Source of the DNA: Bog-756 sp963745955
GTDB taxonomy: Bacteria; Actinomycetota; Acidimicrobiia; Acidimicrobiales; RAAP-2
DNA: 64,000 bases
Reading direction: 5' to 3'
NCBI GenBank assembly: GCA_963745955.1
Contig: CAVUZI010000008.1
Coordinates: 558,001 to 622,000 of the forward strand
A program made the translations under genes and the position numbers. Every line of letters starts with the position of its first letter. The stretch's first letter is position 1. Below are positions 27,039 through 36,222 of the stretch, piece by piece. A model generated the notes under the pieces. The model saw only the letters and a list, made by a program, of their open reading frames with translations, did no database searches and was not told the origin of the DNA.

Positions 27039-28224
27039 GCGGCGACCGGCATTCGTTCACCGGCAATACGGCCATCGTGGGCATCGGAGCCACCGAGTTC
27101 TCCAAGGAGTCGGGGCGCAGCGAGCTCCGCCTGGCCGTCGAGGCGGTCGACCTCGCCCTCCGTGACGCCGGCATCGAGCCGGCCGAGGTCGACGGACTGG
27201 TGACCTTCAGCTCCGACACCAACCCGGAGATCGAGATCGCCCGGAGCCTGGGCATCGGCGAGCTGACGTTCTTCAGCCGCATCCACTACGGCGGCGGCGC
27301 CGGCTGCGGCACCATCCAGCAGGCGGCCATGGCCGTGGCCTCCGGCGTGGCCGATGTCGTGGTCTGCTACCGGGCCTTCAACGAGCGTTCGGGGAACCGG
27401 TTCGGTGCCGGCGTGCAGGACCGCCCTCCCATCCCCAATGCCGAGACGGCCAACTTCGCCTGGTACGCGCCGTTCGGGCTGTTGACGCCGGCGCAGTGGG
27501 TGGCGATGGCCGCCCAGCGCTACCTGCACATGACCGGCGCCACCTCGGAGGACCTGGGACGGGTGGCCGTCGCCGATCGCCGGCACGCCGCCACCAACCC
27601 CAAGGCCTGGTTCTTCGAGAAGCCGATCACCCTCGAGGACCATCAGGCGTCGCGGTGGATCGTCGAACCGCTCCACCTGCTCGACTGCTGCCAGGAGACC
27701 GACGGGGGCCAGGCGCTGGTCGTCACCTCCCTCGAACGGGCGAGGGACCTGCCGAGCACGCCCGGCGGTCATCGAGGCCGCGGCCCAGGGCGCCGGCCCC
27801 GGCCAGGAGATGATGACCTCCTACTACTACGACGACCTGTGCGGGTTGGGCGAGATGGCCGTCGGTGGCCCGGCAGCTGTGGCAGACGTCGGGCCTCTCG
27901 CCGGCCGACATCCAGACGGCGGTGCTCTACGACCACTTCACCCCGTACGTGCTCTACCAGCTCGAAGAGCTCGGCTTCTGCGCCAAGGGCGAGGCCAAGG
28001 ACTTCGTGCGGGACGGGAACATCGAGATCGGCGGGGGACTGCCGGTCAACACCCACGGCGGCCAGCTGGGCGAGGCCTATCTCCACGGGATGAACGGCAT
28101 CGCCGAGGGCGTGCGCCAGGTTCGGGGGACGTCGTTCAACCAGGTCCCCGACGTGGAGCACGTGCTGGTCACCGCCGGTACCGGTGTGCCCACCAGCGGC
28201 CTCATCCTCGGAGTCGACAGCTGA
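27035..28224 (+). pseudogene. ltp2: Ltp2-like thiolase-fold aldolase, two frameshifts
   Basis: The reconstructed protein of about 396 residues matches Ltp2 (Rv3540c): AIVGIGATEFSKESGRSELR, GIGELTFFSRIHYGGGAGCG, ADVVVCYRAFNERSGNRFG, LLDCCQETDGGQALVVTS, SYYYDDLCGLGEMAV, TAVLYDHFTPYVLYQLEELG and LPVNTHGGQLGEAYLHGMNG. Ltp2 with the DUF35 part of ChsH2 performs the retro-aldol step that releases propionyl-CoA and the ring ketone. Frames break near 27761 (extra C) and 27865 (extra G). ATGA couples it to the chsH1-like gene. It is the last gene of the operon. Confidence 0.88.
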
Positions 28225-28267
28225 GAACAGGCGGGTCGCCCGTCGCCGCCCGTTCGGTGCGATCCGC

Positions 28268-28534
28268 CTATTTCAGTCCTTCGTCGTCCCGCCACTGCCG
28301 GAACAGGTCGGTGAATTCCCGGCGGACCTCCGGTGTCAGGTCGTCAGGGTGGAGGGTTCCGGTGGCCCGGATGGTGGCCCGCATCTGCTCGAGGTAGTTG
28401 GTGCAGTTCGGACACTTGCGCAGGTGGGCTTCGAAGCGCCGCCGGTCGGAGCGCGACAGGTTGTCCTCCAGGTAGTCGTTGACCAGCTCGACCACCTGCT
28501 GGCACACGAGCTCGTCTCTGCGTCGTAGCAACAT
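28268..28534 (-). CDS. Zinc-finger anti-sigma factor
   Basis: This 88-residue protein has FEAHLRKCPNCTNYLEQMRA at about 39-58, the HxxxCxxC zinc-binding anti-sigma motif (with CQQVVELVNDYLEDNLS in front). No membrane helix is seen, so it is a soluble ZAS-type anti-sigma factor that would hold the ECF sigma factor encoded two bases upstream. The gene order sigma then anti-sigma, nearly abutting, supports co-transcription. It is convergent with the ltp2-like gene. Confidence 0.85.
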   Translation of the reverse strand: MLLRRRDELVCQQVVELVNDYLEDNLSRSDRRRFEAHLRKCPNCTNYLEQMRATIRATGTLHPDDLTPEVRREFTDLFRQWRDDEGLK

Positions 28535-28536
28535 GA

Positions 28537-29130
28537 TCAGCGACCCCTCGTTGCCAGCTCTGCCTCGAGCATCGACCGGAGACGACTGCGGCCGCGGTGC
28601 AGGAGCACCCGCTGGTTCCCCTCGCTGATGCCCAGCACGTCGCACACGTCGTGACTGGTTAGGCCTTCGACGTCACGCAGGATGACGATCTCCCGTTGCC
28701 TCGGAGGAAGGTCCGAGAGGGCATCGCTCAGGCACTTCGACCAGGTGGCCGCCACCAACCTGTCGTCGGTATCGGCCCACGATTCGAGAGGCTCGGCCCA
28801 CGCCCCTGCGCCGTCGAACCGTGAAGGATCTACCGCAGGCTCGTGTTCGGTGAGCGCCAGATCGCGGTGCTCTCTCGTGCCAGCTGTACGGGCCCGGTTG
28901 ACCAGGATCCGGAACAGCCAGGTCTTGAACGACGACCGACCCTCGAACCTCTCCACTCCGCGGACAACGCCCATCCAGGTGTCCTGGACGGCTTCTTCGG
29001 CCACGGCCTCACTCGGCACGTAGAGGCGCGCCAGGCGGAGGAGGGACCCGTTGTAACGGCCGACCAACATCACGAACGCCTCCTCGTCGCCGGCTCGGAG
29101 TCGGGAGAGGAGGTTCCCGTCGGTCTCCAT
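28537..29130 (-). CDS. ECF-family RNA polymerase sigma factor
   Basis: The 197-residue protein has a sigma region 2 (EAFVMLVGRYNGSLLRLARL, AEEAVQDTWMGVVRGVERFE, SSFKTWLFRILVNRART), a linker rich in acidic residues, and region 4 (LSDALSDLPPRQREIVILRD, VEGLTSHDVCDVLGISEGNQ, VLLHRGRSRLRSML). The start at 29130 is preferred to the longer frame at 29196. A putative self-regulated promoter lies at 29242-29270 (see the separate entry). The signal it answers is unknown. The secreted beta-propeller gene opposite is a likely target. Confidence 0.9.
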   Translation of the reverse strand: METDGNLLSRLRAGDEEAFVMLVGRYNGSLLRLARLYVPSEAVAEEAVQDTWMGVVRGVERFEGRSSFKTWLFRILVNRARTAGTREHRDLALTEHEPAVDPSRFDGAGAWAEPLESWADTDDRLVAATWSKCLSDALSDLPPRQREIVILRDVEGLTSHDVCDVLGISEGNQRVLLHRGRSRLRSMLEAELATRGR

Positions 29131-29241
29131 GGGGTGGATGGTACGCCCGCGACCCGATGCGCGGGGCGCGCCGGGCCCTGGACCTCTACGCCACATCGGA
29201 GGGACACCGACGTCCGACTGGGATGGAAGGACACACGGTTG

Positions 29242-29270
29242 CAGTCCTCGGAACGGGCGACGGCGTTACA
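29242..29270 (-). promoter_or_regulatory. Candidate ECF promoter of the sigma/anti-sigma operon
   Basis: Reading leftward, TGTAACG (29270-29264) and GGACTG (29247-29242) are separated by 16 bases. The same two elements, 15 bases apart, occur in the opposite direction at 29313-29340. Spacing and a GTAAC-type -35 fit ECF promoters. The shared -10 is the main evidence. Confidence 0.5.
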
Positions 29271-29312
29271 CCTGCCGCCCGCCGTTGACCGATCGATGGC
29301 CGCGGGCCCCGC

Positions 29313-29340
29313 TGTAACGGAAGCTGGCGCCTCCGGACTG
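29313..29340 (+). promoter_or_regulatory. Candidate ECF promoter of the beta-propeller gene
   Basis: TGTAACG (29313-29319) and GGACTG (29335-29340) with a 15-base spacer lie 38 bases before the start codon at 29379. They repeat the elements found in front of the sigma gene on the other strand. Confidence 0.5.
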
Positions 29341-29378
29341 AACGATGTCATTCCATCCAACCAAGGAGCGTCACGCCC

Positions 29379-30543
29379 ATGAGATCAATCATTCGTTCCA
29401 GCCTGACCATGGCTGCAGTCGCCGCCGGGGTCATCGGCTTCGCGGGGACGGCCGCCGTCGCATCGCTCACACTCCGGCCCGTGGCCCGGCTCACACTCCG
29501 GCCCTGGCGCGCCCCGTCACGCTGTCTTCGTCCAGACCGACAACACGGCCGGCAACCAGGTCGTCGCCTACGACCGGGGCCCGGACGGAACGCTCACCCA
29601 GGCCGGCACCTACGGTACGGGGGGATTGGGCGGGGCCCTCGCCGGCTCGGTGGTCGACCATCTCGCCTCCCAGGGCTCGCTCAGCTATGACCGGGGCAAC
29701 GGGTCACTGTATGCCGTGAATGCCGGCAGCAACACCGTCTCGGTCTTCTCCGTCGTCGGCGATCACCTCTGCCTCCGCCAAGTGGTGAGCTCGGGCGGGA
29801 CCTTCCCGGTGAGCGTGGCCGTGCGCGGCGATCTGGTCTACGTCCTCAACGCCGAGAACGGCGGGTCGGTCCAGGGGTACGACGCCGGATTCGGTCGTCT
29901 GTTCCCGATACCCGGATCCGCCCGGCCTCTCGGGCTGAACCCGGCGGCCACGCCCCAGTACACGAACACCCCGGGCCAGGTGGCCTTCTCGCCTGACGGG
30001 TCCCAGCTGATCGTGACGACCAAGGGCAACGGCAGCGACATCGACGTGTTCGGTGTCGGGTCCCGCGGGTATCTCTCGCCGCATCCGGAGGTGAACGCTG
30101 AACCCGGTACCGTTCCCTTCGCCGTCACCTTCGATGGCGCCGGTCACCTGGTGGTGGCCGAGGCCGGAACCAACGCCTTGGCCACCTTCGACCTCCTCCC
30201 CGACGGGACGGTCGACTTGCTCGATGCGGTCCCCACCGGCCAGAAGGCGACATGCTGGATCGCCCAGGCCCAGGGCTATCTGTATGCCTCCAACGCCGGG
30301 AGCGGCTCGGAGAGCGGGTACGGCGAGGGCCCGGGCGGCCAGCTCGACCTGCTCGGAGCCACGACCACCGATGCGGGGACGGTTGATGGCGCAGCCTCGC
30401 CCGACGGCCGGTTCCTCTACGTCCAGACCGGGGGGAACGGGATCGTCGACGAGTTCCACGTCACTACCGGTGGGAGCCTGACCGAGGTCGGTTCGGTCAC
30501 CGTGCCCGGTGCCGTGGCCGGCGAAGGGATCGTCGTTTCCTAG
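29379..30543 (+). pseudogene. Secreted beta-propeller (YncE/lactonase-like) protein, frameshift near the signal peptide
   Basis: The N-terminus MRSIIRSSLTMAAVAAGVIG is a signal peptide. From about 29523 a different frame encodes a seven-bladed propeller of the YncE/6-phosphogluconolactonase-like type: VFVQTDNTAGNQVVAYDRGP, LYAVNAGSNTVSVFSVVGDH, QVAFSPDGSQLIVTTKGNGS, YLYASNAGSGSE and ASPDGRFLYVQTGGNG. The shift lies in a 24-base direct repeat (GCTCACACTCCGGCCC at 29465 and again at 29489). A good ribosome site (CAAGGAG) precedes the ATG. Whether it is an enzyme or a binding protein is unclear. It is probably controlled by the adjacent ECF sigma factor. Confidence 0.75.
29465..29504 (+). repeat. 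Short direct repeat inside the beta-propeller gene
   Basis: GCTCACACTCCGGCCC occurs at 29465-29480 and again at 29489-29504, a period of 24 bases. It encodes duplicated residues just after the signal peptide and coincides with the place where the reading frame changes. Confidence 0.8.
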
Positions 30544-30692
30544 CCCTCCCCTCCACGGCCGGCCGAGTCGGCCGGCCTGCCGACGCCCAGCGGTGGCCCG
30601 GGTACCTCCCCGGTGCCGCCGCTGGTGCGCGCCGGTACTCCTGCCTTGCCGACTAGTGCCGCGCGCCGGCCGCGCTCGCCGCGTGCCGCGCT

Positions 30693-32360
30693 TCAGCGTT
30701 CGGCCACGGCCTGATCCAGGGCATCGGCGTCGGCCGGGAGCAGCCGTCGGTACGGCGCATCCTTCTCCGGCCGCCACCACACCGGATCGTGGCATCGCCA
30801 CCCTTCGGCCCGGAGCACCCGCTTGAGGACCTTGGTGGTGGCCGTCACCGGCAACCGATCGCTGATCCGGACGTAGCGCGGCGCCCATTTGGTTCCCATG
30901 TCCTGTTCGCCGGCCAGGAAGTCGGCGAATCCCTCGGGGTCGAACTGGCGTCCGTTGGCCAGGAGCAAGGCGGCCATCACCTGGTCGCCGACGACCGTGT
31001 CGGGCACGGCGTAGACCGAGGCCAGCACCACGTCGGGGTGTCGTTGGAGGACCTCCTCGACGGGAGCGGCCGAGAAGTTCTCCCCGTCGACCCGCAGCCA
31101 GTCGTAGTCCCGCCCGCCGAAGTAGAAGAAGTCGTCCTCGTCCCGATAGGCGAGGTCCCCGGTCCAGTACCACCCGTTGCGAACCCTGGCCGCCTCTGCT
31201 TCGGCATTGCGCCAGTAGCCCTCGAACCCGGCCGCACCGGTCGGGTTCACCATCTCGCCGATGGCCTCTTCGGCGTTGAGCAGGCGCCCCTCGGCATCGA
31301 ACACGGCCCGAGGGCACTCCTCGCCGGTGTCGGGATCGACGACCATGGTCCCCGGGAGGGCGCGGCCGAGCGCGCCCCGCGGCGTGTCCGGCGTGCGCTG
31401 CACCGAGGCACCGCCCTCGGTGGAACCGTAGGCATCGTGGACGGCGCAGCCGAACCGTGTGGCGAACCGGGCCACGTCGGCCTCGGCCGCCTCGTTGCCG
31501 AACACCCGTCGCAGCGGGTTGTCGGCATCGTCGGGGAGCTCGGGGGTGTCCAGGATGTAGGAGAGCGGCTTGCCCACGTAGTTGAAGTAGGTGGCGCCGA
31601 ACCTCCGGATGTCGGGGAGGAACTGCGAGGCGCTGAACCGCTCGCGGAGGGCGATCGACGACCCGGCGGCCAGTGCCGGTGCCCAGGCCGTCATCAGCGC
31701 GTTGGAGTGGAAGAGCGGCATGGACACGTAGCAGACGTCGTCGGGGGTCAGCTCGAACATCTGGGCCACTGTGGATCCGATACGGGCCATGCGCACCTGG
31801 CTGCAGAGACAGGCCTTCGGTGCCCCCGACGTGCCCGAGGTGAACAGCAGGTACCCGAGCGTCTCGTCGTTGATGCCGGTGGCGGCCGGGTCGGGGAGCG
31901 GCGCGCCCTCCGCCTCCCTCAGCAGGCGGCCGTAGCTGGAGGTCTGGTCGCGCCGGGCCTCGCCTGCGGGGTCGTCGATGACCAGGATCCGTTCGGGCGG
32001 CAGGGCCGGCCCGAGGTCGTGCCCCTCGACCAGCGTGCGGTACTCGGAGTCGGTGACCAGCAGCTGGCACTGGGTGTGGGAGAGGTCACGGGCCAGTTCG
32101 TCCCCCCGGTGGGTGGGGTTGCCCCCGACCATCACCGCCCCGGCCAGGGCCGCTCCTCCCATCCAGAAGATGAACTCCGGGACGTTGTCGAGCATGAGGG
32201 CGACGTGGAACGGCCCGGGCTGACGGAGTGACTCCAGGACGGCGGCCCGCTGGGCCTGGGCCGCCACCACCTGGTCGTGGGTCCACGTCCGTCCGGCAAA
32301 GGCGAGCCCGACGCGGTCGTCGCCGACCCGCAGCCGGATCAACTCGTCGATGGTCTGCAT
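30693..32360 (-). CDS. fadD17: FadD17-like sterol side-chain acyl-CoA ligase
   Basis: This is a 555-residue adenylate-forming enzyme. The phosphate loop is FTSGTSGAPKACLCSQ. Further marks shared with mycobacterial FadD17 are DDVCYVSMPLFHSNALMTAW, YFNYVGKPLSYILDTPELPD, DNPLRRVFGNEAAEADVARF, DAYGSTEGGASVQRTPDTPR, YWTGDLAYRDEDD and WLRVDGENFSAAPVEEVLQR. FadD17 activates sterol side-chain carboxylates to CoA thioesters. The gene has no frameshift. It starts at 32360, 90 bases from an exact KstR-consensus site shared with the divergent gene at 32527. The extension to 32444 is not conserved. Confidence 0.9.
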   Translation of the reverse strand: MQTIDELIRLRVGDDRVGLAFAGRTWTHDQVVAAQAQRAAVLESLRQPGPFHVALMLDNVPEFIFWMGGAALAGAVMVGGNPTHRGDELARDLSHTQCQLLVTDSEYRTLVEGHDLGPALPPERILVIDDPAGEARRDQTSSYGRLLREAEGAPLPDPAATGINDETLGYLLFTSGTSGAPKACLCSQVRMARIGSTVAQMFELTPDDVCYVSMPLFHSNALMTAWAPALAAGSSIALRERFSASQFLPDIRRFGATYFNYVGKPLSYILDTPELPDDADNPLRRVFGNEAAEADVARFATRFGCAVHDAYGSTEGGASVQRTPDTPRGALGRALPGTMVVDPDTGEECPRAVFDAEGRLLNAEEAIGEMVNPTGAAGFEGYWRNAEAEAARVRNGWYWTGDLAYRDEDDFFYFGGRDYDWLRVDGENFSAAPVEEVLQRHPDVVLASVYAVPDTVVGDQVMAALLLANGRQFDPEGFADFLAGEQDMGTKWAPRYVRISDRLPVTATTKVLKRVLRAEGWRCHDPVWWRPEKDAPYRRLLPADADALDQAVAER

Positions 32361-32449
32361 CGCATCCCCCTGGTCGTGCCCGGTGGTCCTCGGCGTGCCG
32401 CCGACAGTAGGTGCATGAGGCCCGTCATGGGGCGAGCCAGGCACAAATC

Positions 32450-32463
32450 TGGAACGCGTTGCA
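32450..32463 (+). promoter_or_regulatory. KstR-like operator, full consensus match
   Basis: TGGAACGCGTTGCA fits TNNAACNNGTTNNA at every fixed position. It lies between the divergent fadD17-like gene (start 32360) and the luciferase-like gene (start 32527), where it could control both. Confidence 0.7.
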
Positions 32464-32526
32464 ATTTATCAAACCGCCGTGTACCGTGAAACCGCGCCAG
32501 TGCGGAGCGAGAGGAGCACCACCGCG

Positions 32527-33750
32527 ATGGAGTTCGGAGTCTTTCTCAACGGCTACTTGCCTGGCCAGGCAGCCCATGATCCCGAGTGCGAGCACGAGAT
32601 GCTCAAGCGCGAGATCGCCTACGTGGTCGAGGCCGACAAGTACAACTGGAAGTACGCCTGGGTGGGCGAGCACCATTCGCTGACCGAGTACAGCCACATG
32701 TCGGCGCCCGAGGTGGTCATGGGGTACCTGGCCCACGCCACCGATCGCATCCACGTCGGAACCGGCATCATGAACATCTCGCCACGGGTCAACCATCCGG
32801 TCCGGTGCGCCGAACGGGTCACGATGCTCGACCACCTCTTCGAGGGCCGGTTCGAGTGGGGGACCGGACGCGGAGCGGGCAGTCACGAGATCGCCGCCTT
32901 CAACATCCTCGACAAGAACTCGACCAAGGCGGAGTGGAACGAGGTCATCCGCCAGATCCCCCGCATGTGGGAGGAGAAGGACTACATGTACGAGGGCGAG
33001 AGCTTCGTCGTCCCGTACCCGCACAACATCCTCCCCAAGCCCTACCAGGGCAAGGGCCATCCGCCCATCTGGGTCGGCTGCGGCAATCCGGGCACGTTCA
33101 CCCAGGCCGGTGAGCTGGGGATCGGTGCCATCGCCTTCAACTTCGAGCCCATCTACAACCTGAAGGGCCGCATCGACGCCTACAAGGAGGGCATCGCCAA
33201 CTGCACCGAGCCCCTCGGTCAGTTCAAGAACGACAACGTGATGATGACCAATGCCGTCATCTGCCTCAGCGACAGGAAGAAGGCCCGACAGGTGGCGCTG
33301 CGCCACGGTCGTGGCTACCTCTACTCCCTGGTGTGCAACTACCACGACACCATCCCCCATCAAGAAGGCGTGCCCGTCTGGCCCGAGAGGCCCCACACCA
33401 TCACCGACGAGGCCATGCTCGACTACCTCATCGAGGGGGGTTGGCTGCTGTGCGGCGAACCCGACGAGGTGGCCGAGCAGGTGACCAAGTACCAGACGGT
33501 CGGCTGCGACCAGCTGGTGTTCGGGCTGCCCTCGGACTCGTTCATGGAGGACGAGGTGCACGAGATGCTCGAGGTCTTCGGGTCGAAGGTGATCCCGCAG
33601 TTCGATCCCGACCCGATCCACTCGACCACCCGGTACCGCCAGACGGCCCAGCGGAAGTACAAGGACTTCAACTTCCCGGTCCCCGACATCACGGTGGAGG
33701 AGCTGCCGACCAACGCCATGATCCAGCTGGACGGCACCCGTACCCTGTAG
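32527..33750 (+). CDS. Luciferase-like (LLM) monooxygenase or oxidoreductase
   Basis: The intact 407-residue protein begins MEFGVFLNGYLPGQAAHDPE. LLM-family barrel motifs are KYAWVGEHHSLTEYSHMSAP, HVGTGIMNISPRVNHPVRCA, TMLDHLFEGRFEWGTGRGAG and HPPIWVGCGNPGTFTQAGEL. The size and the C-terminal extension resemble the alkanal/bacterial-luciferase group that uses FMNH2, although F420 use cannot be excluded. AGAGGAG lies about ten bases before the ATG. The KstR-like site in front and the divergent fadD17-like gene suggest a role in steroid catabolism. The substrate is unknown. Confidence 0.85.
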   Translation: MEFGVFLNGYLPGQAAHDPECEHEMLKREIAYVVEADKYNWKYAWVGEHHSLTEYSHMSAPEVVMGYLAHATDRIHVGTGIMNISPRVNHPVRCAERVTMLDHLFEGRFEWGTGRGAGSHEIAAFNILDKNSTKAEWNEVIRQIPRMWEEKDYMYEGESFVVPYPHNILPKPYQGKGHPPIWVGCGNPGTFTQAGELGIGAIAFNFEPIYNLKGRIDAYKEGIANCTEPLGQFKNDNVMMTNAVICLSDRKKARQVALRHGRGYLYSLVCNYHDTIPHQEGVPVWPERPHTITDEAMLDYLIEGGWLLCGEPDEVAEQVTKYQTVGCDQLVFGLPSDSFMEDEVHEMLEVFGSKVIPQFDPDPIHSTTRYRQTAQRKYKDFNFPVPDITVEELPTNAMIQLDGTRTL

Positions 33751-33825
33751 TCCCCTCGGTCCGGTGACGGGTCGTCGACGACGGCTCCACCCCGACGAGC
33801 GACCTGCAAGCCCGACGACCGGCCG

Positions 33826-34458
33826 TCACGACGAGGAGCGTCTCCAAGCCTCGATGAGCCCGTCGACCGTGGTCAGCGTCGAGATGAGCGGAAACGTGTT
33901 GTCCAGGACGGCGTCGGCGTACTCGGCCGGAAGTCCGGCCACCGTGTCGCGGGGCACCACCACCCGGTACCCGAGGTTGACGGCCTCGATGGCCAGACCG
34001 AGCACCCCGAGGTTGACCGACACCCCGGTGGCCACCACGGTCCGGACACCGAGGTTGCGCAGCCAGGTGTCGAGGGAGGTGCCGGTGAAGGGGGAGACCC
34101 CGTGGAGCCGGGACGAGACGAGATCTGTCGGCTCGGGACCCAGGCCGGCGACGAGCTCGGTTGCCGCCGTGCCCGTCAGGAGGTGGTCGGGGTTTCGGAG
34201 GACGGCCGCCACCAGCTGGCAGTTCACCGTGGTCCCGGCCCGGTCGGCCCGGAACTCGGCCGTGCAGTGCACGACGGGGATGCCGAACGTCCGGGCCGCG
34301 GTCAGCAGCCTGGCGGTGTTGGGTACCACGCCGACCCGGTCGGCCGCCTCGGCCAGTTGGGGGAAGGAGCTCAGGTCACCGACGACGCCACGCTGGATCT
34401 CCATGGTCAGCACCGCGCATGCCTGCGGCGCGGCCAGCTCGCTCAGATCGATGGGCAC
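33826..34458 (-). CDS. Isochorismatase-like hydrolase, apparently lacking the catalytic cysteine
   Basis: The 210-residue protein has the cysteine-hydrolase fold: ACAVLTMEIQRGVVGDLSSF near the start (the usual Asp is Glu), FGIPVVHCTAEFRAD, then VRTVVATGVSVNLGVLGLAI and YRVVVPRDTVAGLP. In active isochorismatase-fold hydrolases the segment after GVS/GxxT contains the nucleophilic Cys (for example TNICV). Here it reads VNLGV, so the cysteine is missing. It may be non-catalytic or use other chemistry. It shares the strand of the fadD19-like gene 34 bases upstream, and is probably co-transcribed with it. Confidence 0.8.
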   Translation of the reverse strand: MPIDLSELAAPQACAVLTMEIQRGVVGDLSSFPQLAEAADRVGVVPNTARLLTAARTFGIPVVHCTAEFRADRAGTTVNCQLVAAVLRNPDHLLTGTAATELVAGLGPEPTDLVSSRLHGVSPFTGTSLDTWLRNLGVRTVVATGVSVNLGVLGLAIEAVNLGYRVVVPRDTVAGLPAEYADAVLDNTFPLISTLTTVDGLIEAWRRSSS

Positions 34459-34491
34459 GGAACGCTTCCTGCCGCCCGGCGCCCGGCCCGC

Positions 34492-36140
34492 TCAGCTTCC
34501 CGAGGAAGTCCGCTGGCCCCCGCTGTCGGTCTCCTCGGGCACCTCGGCCACGATCCCCGCCGCCCACCGGTAGTCCGGTTTCCCGCTGGGCGAGCGCACG
34601 ATGGACTCGACCACGTGCAGCTGGCGGGGCACCTTGTAGCCGGCGATGGCCTCGCGGCAGTGGGCCTGGATGTCCTCGAGGGTCGGATGCCGCTCGGCCC
34701 GCGGTTGGATGATGGCCGCCACCCGCTGTCCCCATCGCTCGTCGGGGGCTCCGACCACGATGGCGTCGAACACCTCGGGATGGGAGCGCACCGCCGACTC
34801 GACCTCCTCGGGGAAGATCTTCTCGCCGCCGGAGTTGATGGACACCGAGCCGCGCCCGAGCAGGGTGATCGAGCCGTCGGCCTCCACGGTGGCGAAGTCG
34901 CCGGGCATCACGTAGCGGGTCCCGTCGACGGTCGATGAACACCTCGGCCGTCTTGACCGGATCGTTGTAGTAGCCGACCGGTATGTCGCCGGACCGGGCG
35001 ATCTTGCCGATCACCCCGGATCCGGGCACGACCGGCTTCAGCTCCTCGTCGAAGACCACGGTATTGCCGAGCACGGTCACCGTGGGCCCGCTCTTCATGG
35101 CGGTATCGCCCTTGCCCATGGTGGCCATGCCGTTGTTGCCGGACTCCGAGGACCCGACGGCGTCGACGATGACCAGGTTCGGGAAGTGCTCGAAGAAGGC
35201 GTCCTTCACCGGTGCGGAGAACAGGGCCGCCGACGAGGTCACGGCCAGGAGCGAGGTGAGGTCGTAGGAGACATCGGGATCGTCGAGCGCCTCGATCAGG
35301 GGCTTCCCCATGGCGTCGCCGGTGATCATGACCGAGTTGGCCTTCTCGCTCTCGACCAGCCGCCACACCGTGTGGGGGTCGAACTTGGGGACGAGGATGG
35401 TCCGGTTGCCGACGAAGCTCTGGCCCATGATCGCACCACTGGGTGGCACCGTGCATCAACGGTGCGATGGGCAGCAGGGTGAGTGGGCCGTTGCGCCCCT
35501 TCTCGACCATCTCCTCGGGGCGCTGGACCCGGGTGTTGGTGGCCGGGTCGACGCCTCCGCCCAGCGCGTAGAAGACATCCTCGTGCCTCCACACCACCCC
35601 CTTGGGCATGCCGGTGGTCCCGCCCGTGTAGAGGATGTAGTGGTCGTCGTTCGAGCGCGGGGCGAAATCCCGCTCGGGACCGCCGGCGGCCATGGCCTCC
35701 TCGTAGGGCACCGCCCCCTGCGGCTGGGCCGCATCGGACCCGTCCTCGATGGTGACCAGCAGCCGGATCCCCGGGAGCTCGGGGAGCAGCTCGGCGACCC
35801 GGGGACCGAATTCGGCCTGGTGGACCAGGGCCACCAGGTCGGCGTTGGTGAACAGGTACCGGAGCTCGTCCTTCACGTAGCGGTAGTTGATGTTGATCCA
35901 CACCGCCCGGAGCTTGAACACGGCCCAGGCCGTCTCGACCCACTCCACGCTGTTCAGCGAGTAGATCCCGACATGGTCACCGGGCCCGACACCTTGCTCG
36001 GCCAGATAGTGGGCCAGCCGGTTGGCCCTCTCCTCCATCTGCGCGTAGGTGCGGCGCTCCCCGGCTGCCACCAGGTACTCCCGGTCGCCGTAGGCGTCAA
36101 CGGTGGCCTCGAACAGATCAGCGAGGTTGAACGTCGTCAT
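34492..36140 (-). pseudogene. fadD19: FadD19-like sterol acyl-CoA ligase, two frameshifts
   Basis: The reconstructed protein of about 548 residues follows mycobacterial FadD19: NLADLFEATVDAYGDREYLV, NINYRYVKDELRYLFTNADL, the phosphate loop YTGGTTGMPKGVVWRHED, LLPIAPLMHGATQW, MITGDAMGKPLIEALDDPDV, DAVGSSESGNNGMATMGKGD, GSVSINSGGEKIFPEEVESA and EAIAGYKVPRQLHVVESIVR. Breaks are near 35440 and 34930 (an extra C). FadD19 activates the C8 sterol side chain acid. The start at 36140 lies 11 bases from a KstR-like site. With FadD17 it gives the pathway both mycobacterial ligase types. Confidence 0.88.
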
Positions 36141-36151
36141 CGGGCAGTCAG

Positions 36152-36165
36152 TAGAACACGTTTCC
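36152..36165 (+). promoter_or_regulatory. KstR-like operator in front of the fadD19-like gene
   Basis: TAGAACACGTTTCC matches TNNAACNNGTTNNA at seven of eight fixed positions (last base C). It lies just upstream of the fadD19-like start codon at 36140 and would block transcription of that gene and the hydrolase gene behind it. Confidence 0.6.
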
Positions 36166-36222
36166 ATTCTGGCGGCAACACATCGCCCCGATCCCGGGCC
36201 GTCGACGTCGCCGACCAGGGGT

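Noticed and set aside
29704..32070. 788-residue minus-strand open frame
   Set aside because: It lies in the wrong frame of the FadD17-like gene and antisense to the beta-propeller gene, and has low-complexity Arg/Gly/Pro composition.
30789..32231. 480-residue plus-strand open frame
   Set aside because: It is antisense to the intact FadD17-like ligase.
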